NCBI GenBank assembly: GCA_023447635.1
Contig: JAEXNA010000167.1
Span: 1 to 36,306 of the forward strand
Direction: 5' to 3'
DNA from: Vulcanimicrobiota bacterium
Lineage (GTDB): Bacteria > Vulcanimicrobiota > Xenobia > Xenobiales > JADMJV01
DNA: 36,306 nt
The notes beneath the pieces are model-generated. The model made no database searches. It was not told the origin of the DNA and saw only the letters and a list, made by a program, of their open reading frames with translations. A program made the position numbers and the translations under genes. How positions within the stretch are numbered: position 1 is the stretch's first letter; every line of letters starts with the position of its first letter. Below, in pieces: positions 23,884 through 30,910 of the stretch.

Positions 23884-24870
23884 TTACGGCTGAGGCGGGT
23901 ACTGTTGGGTCGGTGCCTGGGTGGGGGGGGCCGCAGCCGGGGCCCGATTACCTTGAACGCCGATCTCTTCCACTCGGAGTACCAGGTCCATCAAATGAGG
24001 AACGCTGCCGCGCAGCGGGACGGGCAAGAAGTACTGAGGTTCGGCCTGCGCCCAGGCGCGGCCGACGCGAGCCACCTGAGCCAACTCCTGCATCGGATAG
24101 ATCACTCCGGCTTCGTGGGCGCGGCGTAGCGCCTCGGTGGCTTCGGCCAGCGCTTTGGTCTCTTCGCGAAGTCGGACATCGTTGCCGTCCGAGCGCAGAG
24201 GGGCGTTCATCACGTTACTCCACAGCCCGTGGGCCATGTCGTCGATCTCGAACACCACGGCCTGGATCCCCTCGAAACTGTACACCTCACGCGGGGTGAC
24301 GTTGGAAATCCAGGGCTGGCTGCTGGTTGGAGGTGTATTGGGCCTGGTCGGGGTGACGGGGTTGGAGGCGACGGGCGGATTAGCGATGGGGGCGCCGGTT
24401 CCCGGGCCGCCCGGGGTTCCGGCGGGACGTAGCGCGGCGGGTAAAGGCTGCCCCGTGTAGGTCGACCAGCGCGCGAGCAGATCGTTTTGCGCGGCCAGCA
24501 GCGAGGCCTGGGTCACGTTCTCCATCTTGTAGAGAGTACGCACGGGAAGACCCTGCTCGGAGAGCTGGACCAGGCCCACGGTGACGCCCTTCTGAGGATT
24601 GAACCCCAGGGTGTTTTTCAGCAAAGTCGCCTCTTTGGGACGGTCGTAATGCATGGTGCCCATTTGCAACTGGCTGAAGTTGTAGGTTCCGCGCAGTCCG
24701 TTGAGGTGGGCCACCACGGCTTTTTCACGAGGGTCGATGCGGTCACCCGAGGGGCCGGCGACCAGCAGCAGAAGCTGCTGGGTCGGCAAGGGCATCTGGG
24801 CCAGCAGTGCTCCGCTGGAGAAGATCAGGCTCAAAGCTATCAGGATGGTTCGAATGATCTTGATGGACAT
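23884..24870 (-). CDS. Secreted two-domain protein with Pro/Thr-rich linker, unknown function
   Basis: The 328-residue product (ATG 24870; a GTG nine codons upstream would add a run of Arg/Glu before the signal peptide) has a signal peptide at about 1-25. An N-terminal alpha/beta domain (about 30-140) is followed by a Pro/Thr/Gly linker (about 150-195), a helical domain (about 200-300) with ETKALAEATEALRRAHEAG, and a Gln/Pro-rich tail. The N-terminal domain resembles DUF4174-like thioredoxin-related domains only weakly. It lies 68 bases upstream of the S9 peptidase on the same strand, so co-transcription is possible. Confidence 0.72.
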   Translation of the reverse strand: MSIKIIRTILIALSLIFSSGALLAQMPLPTQQLLLLVAGPSGDRIDPREKAVVAHLNGLRGTYNFSQLQMGTMHYDRPKEATLLKNTLGFNPQKGVTVGLVQLSEQGLPVRTLYKMENVTQASLLAAQNDLLARWSTYTGQPLPAALRPAGTPGGPGTGAPIANPPVASNPVTPTRPNTPPTSSQPWISNVTPREVYSFEGIQAVVFEIDDMAHGLWSNVMNAPLRSDGNDVRLREETKALAEATEALRRAHEAGVIYPMQELAQVARVGRAWAQAEPQYFLPVPLRGSVPHLMDLVLRVEEIGVQGNRAPAAAPPTQAPTQQYPPQP

Positions 24871-24979
24871 GCTGCGTTCACGCTCTCTTTCCCTCACGAC
24901 GTCTCTTCCGAAGAGGTCGCTTTTCGCGCTTCGTCAAACGGCCCCGGATCGGCCTGCCGGGGTGGCGAATCGGCGGCAC

Positions 24980-25828
24980 TCAGTGTCGGATCGGTGTAAA
25001 CATGGGAACCGGATCGTTCGCCGGGAGTTGTGGCGGGGGCGCGATCGGGGTGAAGCGAGGGACCGGCACAGGGTGGCTCACGGCCGGCGCGGCGGGGCGT
25101 GGAGCCGGCGGACGGTAGGCGGGTCGAGGCGCATAGGTCTCTGCCGGCGGACGATAGGGAGGAGGGGAGGGAACGGGAGAGCCGGAGGGCAGGTTCGAAG
25201 GTAACCGGGGGAGGAGGTCGCTGGGCAAAGCCGGACGGGGCCCCGAGGACGGGAGGGAGCCCATGTCGGGGAAGCCCGGTAGGGAAGGTAACGCCTCCAT
25301 CGCCAGGGTGACTTCTTTACGTTCGGCCGGGGCGAGGTTCACGGAAAGCCGCTTGGGGAGGTAGCCGTCGGCCTCGACCATCAGCTCGTGAGCTCCAGGG
25401 TCGAGGCGAGTCTGGCCCTGAGCTACCTTTAGTTTCTCCTTGTTGGGCAGCGCGGTCAGGCGCGCTTCGGCGTCTTTGTCGCCTTTGACGATGATCGCCA
25501 GGGTCGCTCGCGGAATTGTCGCTCGAACCGTGGTCATCCCGCGGGGCTCTTCGACCTCGACTTTGCTGACCGGCCAGCCTTCGGGTCGGAGCTCCAGACT
25601 GAAGTCGCCCGTCTCGAAGGAGTAGCGGCCGGGCTGGGAAGGGTCGGCCTTGGGAGAGGCGCCTCGCGTGGTGACCACGCCGGCGTCGCTGGGGCGGACC
25701 AGGAGTTGCGGGCTGTAGTCCAACGGGGGCGCCTGCAGCTGTCCCCCACCCACCCAGCCGGCCCAGCCAAGCACAAGGCCCGCCACCAGAGGGGGCAGGC
25801 CAAGTTTTAGCGAGGTCGCGACGTCCAT
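24980..25828 (-). CDS. Membrane-anchored PEGA-like domain protein with Pro-rich tail
   Basis: The 282-residue protein has a single N-terminal membrane helix (about 9-30). A beta-rich region follows with a segment typical of PEGA domains (LDPGAHELMVEADGY near 142-156, then a strand-rich KRLSVNLAPAERKEVTLAM). The last 100 residues are a Pro/Ser/Arg-rich, probably disordered tail. PEGA-type domains occur in envelope proteins; the function is unknown. No Shine-Dalgarno sequence precedes the ATG, but a perfect TATAAT ends 6 bases before it, suggesting a leaderless transcript. Confidence 0.75.
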   Translation of the reverse strand: MDVATSLKLGLPPLVAGLVLGWAGWVGGGQLQAPPLDYSPQLLVRPSDAGVVTTRGASPKADPSQPGRYSFETGDFSLELRPEGWPVSKVEVEEPRGMTTVRATIPRATLAIIVKGDKDAEARLTALPNKEKLKVAQGQTRLDPGAHELMVEADGYLPKRLSVNLAPAERKEVTLAMEALPSLPGFPDMGSLPSSGPRPALPSDLLPRLPSNLPSGSPVPSPPPYRPPAETYAPRPAYRPPAPRPAAPAVSHPVPVPRFTPIAPPPQLPANDPVPMFTPIRH

Positions 25829-25834
25829 GTCGCG

Positions 25835-25840
25835 ATTATA
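25835..25840 (-). promoter_or_regulatory. -10 box TATAAT directly before the PEGA-like gene
   Basis: A perfect minus-strand TATAAT lies 6 bases upstream of the ATG at 25828, so transcription would start at about the A of the ATG. No good -35 box is visible; the region overlaps the 3' end of the M20 peptidase gene. Confidence 0.45.
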
Positions 25841-25857
25841 CCACGTCCAGGGAGCGG

Positions 25858-26919
25858 TCAGGCCGATTTCGGCGTGCCCTGTTCGGCGGCGTTGGCGATC
25901 AGCGAGCGGATCAGCTGGGTGCTGCGCTCGAGGTCGGCGATCTCGACGCGCTCGCTGCGGGTGTGCGGATTATCTTCGCCGGCGCCCAGGCTGATGGCGT
26001 TCAGCCCCTTGTCGCGGAAGGCGATGGCGTCGGTGCCGGCCCACTCGATCGCTTTGAACTCGGGGGTGAAGCCCAGGTCCTGCATAGCGTCCGTGGCGAA
26101 GTTGAAGATCTTTTTCTCCGCCTCGGTCAGACGCAGGTGCGACGGCGGAACGACGGGAGCGTGCTTGGCGGCTTCTTTGGCGGCGTGGATATCGTCGTGG
26201 GTCAGGGTGCTCAGGTCGCGCTTGGGCGGCTCTTCCCCGTTGATCAGCCAGTGGCGGCCCTGGGTGTAAAGCTGGTTGGCTTCGAACACATCGACGGCGA
26301 ATCCGAAATCGACGCCTTCGAGATGCTTGGCGTCGAGAGCCTGAGCGCCCAGCAGTCCCTCTTCTTCGGCCACGGTGAAGATCAGCTTAAGGTCGCCGTG
26401 AGGGAGATTCTCTTCGCGAATCTGGCGAACGGCCTCGAGAATTTCGGCCACACCGGCGCGGTTGTCGCCGCCCAGGGCGGTGGTTCCGTCGCTGACGACA
26501 TAGCCGTCCTTGATCTGCGGCTTCACACCGACGGCCAGCGGCACCGTGTCCATGTGGGCAGCGAACAGCAGGGTCGGGGCGCCTTCGACGTTGCCGGGAA
26601 CATCGACGATCAGGTTGCCGGCGTTGCCGCGGATCTTCTTGCCGGCGTCGTCTTCGAACGCTTCGAGACCCATCTCGCCCAGTTCCGACTTGATCTTGTC
26701 GGCGATCTGGCGCTCTTTGCGGCTGGCGCCGGGCACCTGGACAAGTTCGAGAAAGTCGTTGAGCAGGCGGTCCTTGTTCAGCGGCGGGTCGAGCTTGTCG
26801 GAAGGGATCGAGCGCTCGTTGCTACCGGGTTCCGAACCATGGTCGTGCTGAGGGGTCTCGACCGAACGGGCAGAGCGAAAGGCCTGGGTGGGAGCAAAAG
26901 AGTTGACGCCGATATTCAT
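25858..26919 (-). CDS. M20-family (peptidase T-like) metallopeptidase with strongly shortened lid domain
   Basis: The 353-residue protein keeps the co-catalytic metal site of M20 peptidases: His122 and Asp124 (HMDTV), bridging Asp152 (GGDN), Glu185-Glu186 (AEEEGLLGA), Asp210 and His319 (PHTRSE). Such enzymes remove N-terminal residues from small peptides. Two features are odd. Residues 1-48 are polar and low-complexity without a signal peptide. Between Asp210 and His319 there are only 109 residues, about 70 fewer than in peptidase T, so the dimerisation/lid domain is mostly missing and replaced by a charged helical stretch. The ATG lacks a Shine-Dalgarno sequence; a -10-like CATACT lies 6 bases upstream. 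Confidence 0.85.
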   Translation of the reverse strand: MNIGVNSFAPTQAFRSARSVETPQHDHGSEPGSNERSIPSDKLDPPLNKDRLLNDFLELVQVPGASRKERQIADKIKSELGEMGLEAFEDDAGKKIRGNAGNLIVDVPGNVEGAPTLLFAAHMDTVPLAVGVKPQIKDGYVVSDGTTALGGDNRAGVAEILEAVRQIREENLPHGDLKLIFTVAEEEGLLGAQALDAKHLEGVDFGFAVDVFEANQLYTQGRHWLINGEEPPKRDLSTLTHDDIHAAKEAAKHAPVVPPSHLRLTEAEKKIFNFATDAMQDLGFTPEFKAIEWAGTDAIAFRDKGLNAISLGAGEDNPHTRSERVEIADLERSTQLIRSLIANAAEQGTPKSA

Positions 26920-27036
26920 AGGCCCAGTATGCCAGCGTCGCGGCGGCGCTTTGTTACAGAATCCTTACCTGCCGGTCGCTTCGGCGAGTTCGGACGTCTC
27001 TTCGCCTGGGCGGGGTGAAGAGGACGGCCGCATATA

Positions 27037-27068
27037 ATGAAAGGGCCCCCCGAAGGGAGCCCTTTCAT
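27037..27068 (-). terminator. Rho-independent terminator of the Gly/Ala-rich protein gene
   Basis: ATGAAAGGGC (27037-27046) pairs perfectly with GCCCTTTCAT (27059-27068), with further C/G pairing inside. On the minus strand the stem ends in TTTCATTATAT. It lies 36 bases after the stop. Confidence 0.88.
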
Positions 27069-27103
27069 GCGAGAGTGCTGTCGTTGCGATAGTCTTTTGT
27101 ATC

Positions 27104-27919
27104 TTAGGCTTCGAAGGTGCTGGGCTTGGTGCCCGCATCGGCACCGGCGCCGGCATCGGCGGCCTTGTCGACGCCACCAACGGCGGCGGTGTCAGGCTGA
27201 GCAGCGTTTTCGGCGCCCGAGGCTGCGCCAGCGTTGGCAGCGCCAGCGGCGCCGGCAGCGGCATCAGCAGCCCCAGCTTCACCGGCGTTCTTTTCCTTGT
27301 CCTTGTCTTCGGTCTTCTTGGTGTCCTGGTTCTCGCCGACCTTGTTGTCCTTGCCCAGCAGCTTGTCCAGCTGGTCGCCGAGCTGCGAGGGGTAGTTCTG
27401 CTTGTCGCCAGCTTCGGCAGCGCCGCCGGCGCCGGAGACGGGAGCGCCACCACCGGCCTGAGCGGGAGCCTGAGCGCCGCTGGCGTCGCCGCCACCCTGA
27501 GCGCCGGGGGCTCCGCCGCCACCCTGGGCGCCGTTAACGCCGAGGAGCTCTTCGGCCTGCTTGCGGATTTCCGGCTTGACGCCCTCGAGGCTGCCGTTCT
27601 GCTTGGCCTGATCGTAAGTCTGTTTCAGCTGGCTCTTGTCGCCACCGACCTGAGCTGCCTTGATTCCAGCAGAGAGCTCCTGCTCGACCTGCTGAGAGTT
27701 GCCGCCCTTGCCACCCTGGGCTCCGGCGGCACCGGCAGCGCCCTGGGCTTCTGCCGAGATGGTGGTTCCGTCGCCCTTGGGGGCTGACGTTTCGCTGACG
27801 GTCTGGTCGTTGCTGATAGCTCCGGCTCCAGCTCCGGCCGTCGCGCCGCCTGCGGCACCTACGCCCTGGGTCTGGTAAGGATTGCTGCCGTATCCGCTGA
27901 TTTTATTCGTAACGTCCAT
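27104..27919 (-). CDS. Gly/Ala/Gln-rich low-complexity protein, unknown function
   Basis: The 271-residue protein contains no Trp or Cys and almost no large hydrophobic residues. Its N-terminus (MDVTNKISGYGSNPYQTQ) is not a signal peptide. Gly/Ala-rich tracts (about 20-70 and 131-170) flank a likely helical segment (about 74-127, QQVEQELSAGIKAAQ ... EIRKQAEELLG). A lysine/glutamate-rich helix follows near 190-212, then an Ala/Gly tail. Its gene has a TATAAT about 45 bases upstream and a strong terminator, so it is a well-defined single-gene unit and probably expressed. Possibilities are a non-classically secreted, matrix or intrinsically disordered protein. I cannot assign a family. Confidence 0.65.
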   Translation of the reverse strand: MDVTNKISGYGSNPYQTQGVGAAGGATAGAGAGAISNDQTVSETSAPKGDGTTISAEAQGAAGAAGAQGGKGGNSQQVEQELSAGIKAAQVGGDKSQLKQTYDQAKQNGSLEGVKPEIRKQAEELLGVNGAQGGGGAPGAQGGGDASGAQAPAQAGGGAPVSGAGGAAEAGDKQNYPSQLGDQLDKLLGKDNKVGENQDTKKTEDKDKEKNAGEAGAADAAAGAAGAANAGAASGAENAAQPDTAAVGGVDKAADAGAGADAGTKPSTFEA

Positions 27920-27963
27920 CTCTTTTGCACTCTCTCTTTCAATTCGTCGTTCGTTCTGAAGTC

Positions 27964-27969
27964 ATTATA
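27964..27969 (-). promoter_or_regulatory. -10 box TATAAT upstream of the Gly/Ala-rich protein gene
   Basis: A perfect minus-strand TATAAT lies 44 bases before the ATG at 27919. No clear -35 hexamer stands 16-18 bases upstream. The 27920-28077 gap is AT-richer than its surroundings, as expected for a promoter region. Confidence 0.5.
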
Positions 27970-28077
27970 CTTCTCTGGCTTTGCGATGGGGGACTTAGAT
28001 GTGTACGTTGGGTAAACCTTGTAAACAACTTATGAACTTCCCGTGCATAAAGTTAACTTGCCACCATTCGTTCGAAC

Positions 28078-28716
28078 TTACCAGGAGGGGCTGAAGTTGA
28101 AGAAACGGGCGCGGGATAAGGGATAGAACAGGATTTCTGCCCTTCCCACCAGGTTTTCGTACGGCACCTGGCCGGGCGGTACGAAGCGCGAATCCTGGGA
28201 GTTGTTACGGTTGTCGCCCATAACGAAAAGGTGCCCTTTCCGCACGATGGTGGGCGGGTGGTTCTTGAAGATCGGCTCGGGCAGGTAGCTCTCTTGCTGC
28301 GGGAGATCATTGAGGTAGAGCACCCCGTCGCGCACCTCGATCTTATCGTAGGGTAGTCCAACCACCCGTTTGATCAGATCGGTCTGGTCCAGCGCGCCGG
28401 CCACGCCGGGTGGCCGGAAGACCACGATGTCGCCTCGGACCGGATGGGAAAAATCGTAGATCAGCTTGTTGACCAGGATAAAGTCGTTGATCTGCAGGGT
28501 CGGCAGCATCGACCCGGAGGGGATGTAGAAGCTGCGAACCACGAAGTGGATCAGCATCAGGGCGACCAGGCCGGCCCAGACCACGGAGTCGACACCGTCG
28601 AGTAGTCGGACTCTGGTCATCTTTTGCAGACGTCCCAGCGTGCTGGGTCGCACGTGGACGATCAGACGCGCCACGGTCAGCGCGATCAGCATATAAATGA
28701 GGCCGGTCTCGGTCAC
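28078..28716 (-). CDS. lepB: Signal peptidase I
   Basis: The 212-residue membrane protease cleaves signal peptides from exported proteins. It has two N-terminal helices (about 5-22 and 44-61) and the family boxes: IPSGSMLPTL with catalytic Ser69, box D LIKRVVG with general-base Lys116, and GDNRNNSQDSR. The start is GTG 28716, three bases after the stop of the L,D-transpeptidase gene, so the two genes form an operon. Many signal-peptide proteins in this window are potential substrates. Confidence 0.96.
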   Translation of the reverse strand: MTETGLIYMLIALTVARLIVHVRPSTLGRLQKMTRVRLLDGVDSVVWAGLVALMLIHFVVRSFYIPSGSMLPTLQINDFILVNKLIYDFSHPVRGDIVVFRPPGVAGALDQTDLIKRVVGLPYDKIEVRDGVLYLNDLPQQESYLPEPIFKNHPPTIVRKGHLFVMGDNRNNSQDSRFVPPGQVPYENLVGRAEILFYPLSRARFFNFSPSW

Positions 28717-28719
28717 GCT

Positions 28720-29658
28720 TTAACGGGCAGCGGAATCGGATTGAACTTCTTTGAGCAGGGCGCCGTGACGGTCGACTTCCATGGTGGTGCCCAGTTCGAG
28801 CTTGACCAGAGGAGCGAGTTTGGCCGCACGGTCGGCGCCCAGGCGGTTGTTCACCGCTTGCTGAGGCGACTGCTTGCCATACACATCAGGGAAGGTGACC
28901 ACCTTCAGGCGTCCCTCGGGGTCGCGTCCCAGTTTGACCGTTTCGTATTCGATGCGGACGGGCCAGCCCACCTTGACCTCGTTGAATAAGCGGGCGACCG
29001 CTTCCGGGTAGGCGCGGATACAGCCGTGGGTCACCGAGTTACCCACGTTGAGCGGTTGGTTGGTGCCGTGAATTCCGGTGCGCGGAAGCGAGAGACCGAT
29101 CCAGTGCTTGCCCAGGGGGTTGTTGGGGCCGGGCCCAACCGGGCCTTTCTCTTTAGCCCAGGACGGCGGATACCAGGTCGGGTTCGGGATTCGTTCGATG
29201 ATATGGTACTGGCCGGTCGGGGTGGGGAAGCCCTTCTCGTCGCCGATCGAGACCGGCACGAAGCGGTCGAACTGCCCGTTGCGGAAAACGAACAGGCCGC
29301 GCTCGGGCAGGTTCAGCACCAGGCCGTCTCGCGGCGGGTTGGCCGGTAGCACACGCTGCTTGGGAATGATGAGCGACACACCGGGCTCGATCTCGACAGC
29401 CGTGGGCGGGAAGCCGTTGGCAAACGCCACGTGGTCGACGGCCAGACCAAACTTCTGGGCGATGGTAAAGATGCTCTCGCCGGGCTGCACCACATGAACG
29501 AAGTTGCGGCCCACGGTCTTGCGCACGTCGCTGCCCCCTCCTGCGGCCGCTAACGACTCCTGAGCCATCACAGCGCAGGTCAGCAGGCAGAGGGAGAACA
29601 GGGTCAGGCAGAGTCGCTTCCAGGTGGAGGCGAGCAAGGGGAGGGCAGAGGTTCGCAT
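28720..29658 (-). CDS. LysM L,D-transpeptidase (ErfK/YbiS type)
   Basis: The 312-residue protein has a signal peptide (about 1-33), a LysM peptidoglycan-binding domain (about 52-100, VQPGESIFTIAQKFG) and a YkuD catalytic domain (about 110-245) with GIHGT and THGCIR, where Cys213 is the nucleophile. This class forms 3-3 crosslinks in peptidoglycan or attaches envelope proteins to it. The C-terminal 70 residues lie beyond the core domain. It is the first gene of an operon with lepB. A second, different L,D-transpeptidase is encoded at 31807-32559. Confidence 0.95.
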   Translation of the reverse strand: MRTSALPLLASTWKRLCLTLFSLCLLTCAVMAQESLAAAGGGSDVRKTVGRNFVHVVQPGESIFTIAQKFGLAVDHVAFANGFPPTAVEIEPGVSLIIPKQRVLPANPPRDGLVLNLPERGLFVFRNGQFDRFVPVSIGDEKGFPTPTGQYHIIERIPNPTWYPPSWAKEKGPVGPGPNNPLGKHWIGLSLPRTGIHGTNQPLNVGNSVTHGCIRAYPEAVARLFNEVKVGWPVRIEYETVKLGRDPEGRLKVVTFPDVYGKQSPQQAVNNRLGADRAAKLAPLVKLELGTTMEVDRHGALLKEVQSDSAAR

Positions 29659-29677
29659 GGACGGGAAGTTCTTCCGT

Positions 29678-29759
29678 GACCCGAAGCGCTCCCTCTTCTC
29701 CCCGCAAGTTTCCCCCCTCCCACCGGATCTCCAGGGAACGGGGCTTCGGGTCCGAAGCC
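29678..29759. promoter_or_regulatory. Three-armed palindromic region between the L,D-transpeptidase operon and a secreted-protein gene
   Basis: GACCCGAAGC (29678-29687) is the exact reverse complement of GCTTCGGGTC (29743-29752). The second arm can instead pair locally in GGCTTCGG-GT-CCGAAGCC (29742-29759), 7 bases before the ATG at 29767. The two pairings exclude each other. Confidence 0.45.
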
Positions 29760-29766
29760 TCGGGGC

Positions 29767-30300
29767 ATGCTCAAGAAAGCCCTGCTGACCCTACTGCTCC
29801 TGACCCTGCCGCTGCTCGCTCAGGAGCCGGCTTCTGCCCCGCAAAGGGCTCGCGCTGCCTCCTACCCTCTCTCGGTGGCGCTACCTACGGGATGGGAGAG
29901 CTATCCCGGGGACGCCAAAAATCCCGGCGAAGTGCTGTTCCTGCAGACAGCGAGCGGCGCCGAGATGGATGCCACGGTCAGCTTTAGCGCCTTTCCTATG
30001 CCCAAAGAGTGGGACAGCATTCTCCGTCGCGAAACCTTCCAACTGGTCGTGGCGATGGACGCTCCGGTGCAGACCAATCAGGCGCTGACGCTGAGTGGGG
30101 CCAGGGGTCACAAATGGGTTTACCGGGCTCCTTCCAAAGAGGGAGTGGAGCAGGTGCACTACCGCCTCTACCTGGCACTGCCGGCCAGCGTAGGGAAGAA
30201 CCGCCTGATGGTCATGCAGGCGACGGCCCCGGCGGGCCAGGCGGCTGCCGCCCTGGCCACCTTCAACGACCTGGCCCGCAGCCTCGCCTGGGGCAAATAG
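29767..30300 (+). CDS. Secreted protein, PsbP/DUF1795-like, unknown function
   Basis: The 177-residue product has a signal peptide (about 1-18, ending LLAQ). The rest (about 30-175) has strands and helices in the order seen in PsbP/DUF1795-like proteins: YPLSVALPTGWE..., a central alternating region around GARGHKWVYRAP, a YRLYLALPA strand and a final helix (ALATFNDLARSLAW). This is resemblance in layout, not a firm family call. No clear ribosome site precedes the ATG; a palindrome lies 7 bases upstream. It converges with the VOC gene with only 2 bases between stops. Confidence 0.75.
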   Translation: MLKKALLTLLLLTLPLLAQEPASAPQRARAASYPLSVALPTGWESYPGDAKNPGEVLFLQTASGAEMDATVSFSAFPMPKEWDSILRRETFQLVVAMDAPVQTNQALTLSGARGHKWVYRAPSKEGVEQVHYRLYLALPASVGKNRLMVMQATAPAGQAAAALATFNDLARSLAWGK

Positions 30301-30302
30301 CC

Positions 30303-30791
30303 TTAGACCGCCAGTTTCAGGAGCGCCTCGAGGTCGAGCCGGCGGGTGTACATGGCGATGCTGCCGTCGCTGTCCCGGGGCCATTCGTCGGCCGGTCGGT
30401 CCCAGTACAGTTCGACCCCGTTCTGATCGGGATCGCGCAGATAGATCGCTTCACTGACTCCGTGATCCGAAGCGCCGTCGAGTTCGTAGCCCGAGGCGAG
30501 TACCTTGAGAACCAACGTAGCCAGGGCCTGGCGGGTGGGATAGACCAGGGCCAGATGGTACAGGCCGGTGCTAAAAGGCGGAGGCGGTCCAGCCCCGTTC
30601 GACTCCCAGGTATTCAAACCCAGGTGGTGATGGTATCCGTCGTACGATAAGAAGGCGGCCTGCTGGCCGTAGCGGGCCATGACCTCCATTCCCAGCACGT
30701 CGCGGTAGAACGCGACGGCGCGCTCGAGGTGGGAAACTTTCAGATGCACGTGGCCCAGGCGGGCCCCGACGGTAGCGGTTTTCAGGTCCAT
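30303..30791 (-). CDS. VOC-family metalloenzyme (CatE/catechol 2,3-dioxygenase-like)
   Basis: The 162-residue protein has the vicinal-oxygen-chelate fold in two repeats. The GHVHLKVSHLERAVAFYRDVLG N-terminus is typical of CatE-type extradiol dioxygenases and related glyoxalases. Likely metal ligands are His16, His79 (GLYHLAL) and Glu127 (GVELYWDRP). At 162 residues it is shorter than the two-module CatE (about 280), so it is a single-module member whose substrate is unknown. It starts at ATG 30791 with AAAGGAG ten bases upstream, within a small hairpin. It is divergent from a LysR gene, its likely regulator. Confidence 0.9.
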   Translation of the reverse strand: MDLKTATVGARLGHVHLKVSHLERAVAFYRDVLGMEVMARYGQQAAFLSYDGYHHHLGLNTWESNGAGPPPPFSTGLYHLALVYPTRQALATLVLKVLASGYELDGASDHGVSEAIYLRDPDQNGVELYWDRPADEWPRDSDGSIAMYTRRLDLEALLKLAV

Positions 30792-30799
30792 AGCGGTTC

Positions 30800-30821
30800 G
30801 TCTCCTTTGGAGACTATTCTA
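30800..30821 (-). promoter_or_regulatory. Promoter -10 box and Shine-Dalgarno hairpin of the VOC gene
   Basis: On the minus strand, TAGAAT (30821-30816) is a good -10 box. Directly downstream GTCTCC-AAA-GGAGAC (30814-30800) forms a 6-bp hairpin whose second arm contains the AAAGGAG ribosome site. No clear -35 is visible. Confidence 0.4.
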
Positions 30822-30865
30822 TGGGCGGAGGGAATTTCTGACTAGTTGGCAATATCCTGACAGAA

Positions 30866-30883
30866 TGTCCTTTGTGTGGGACA
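30866..30883. promoter_or_regulatory. Candidate LysR operator in the VOC/LysR spacer
   Basis: TGTCC (30866-30870) and GGACA (30879-30883) form a dyad with an 8-base centre, 27 bases before the LysR start. The position fits a LysR-regulated divergent promoter; binding is inferred. Confidence 0.3.
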
Positions 30884-30910
30884 ATCTCTGCGGGGCAGAG
30901 GGAGGGGCTA

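Noticed and set aside
27104..27919. Possible collagen-like or PE_PGRS-like protein
   Set aside because: The Gly/Ala tracts lack regular Gly-X-Y triplets and PE/PPE N-terminal motifs.
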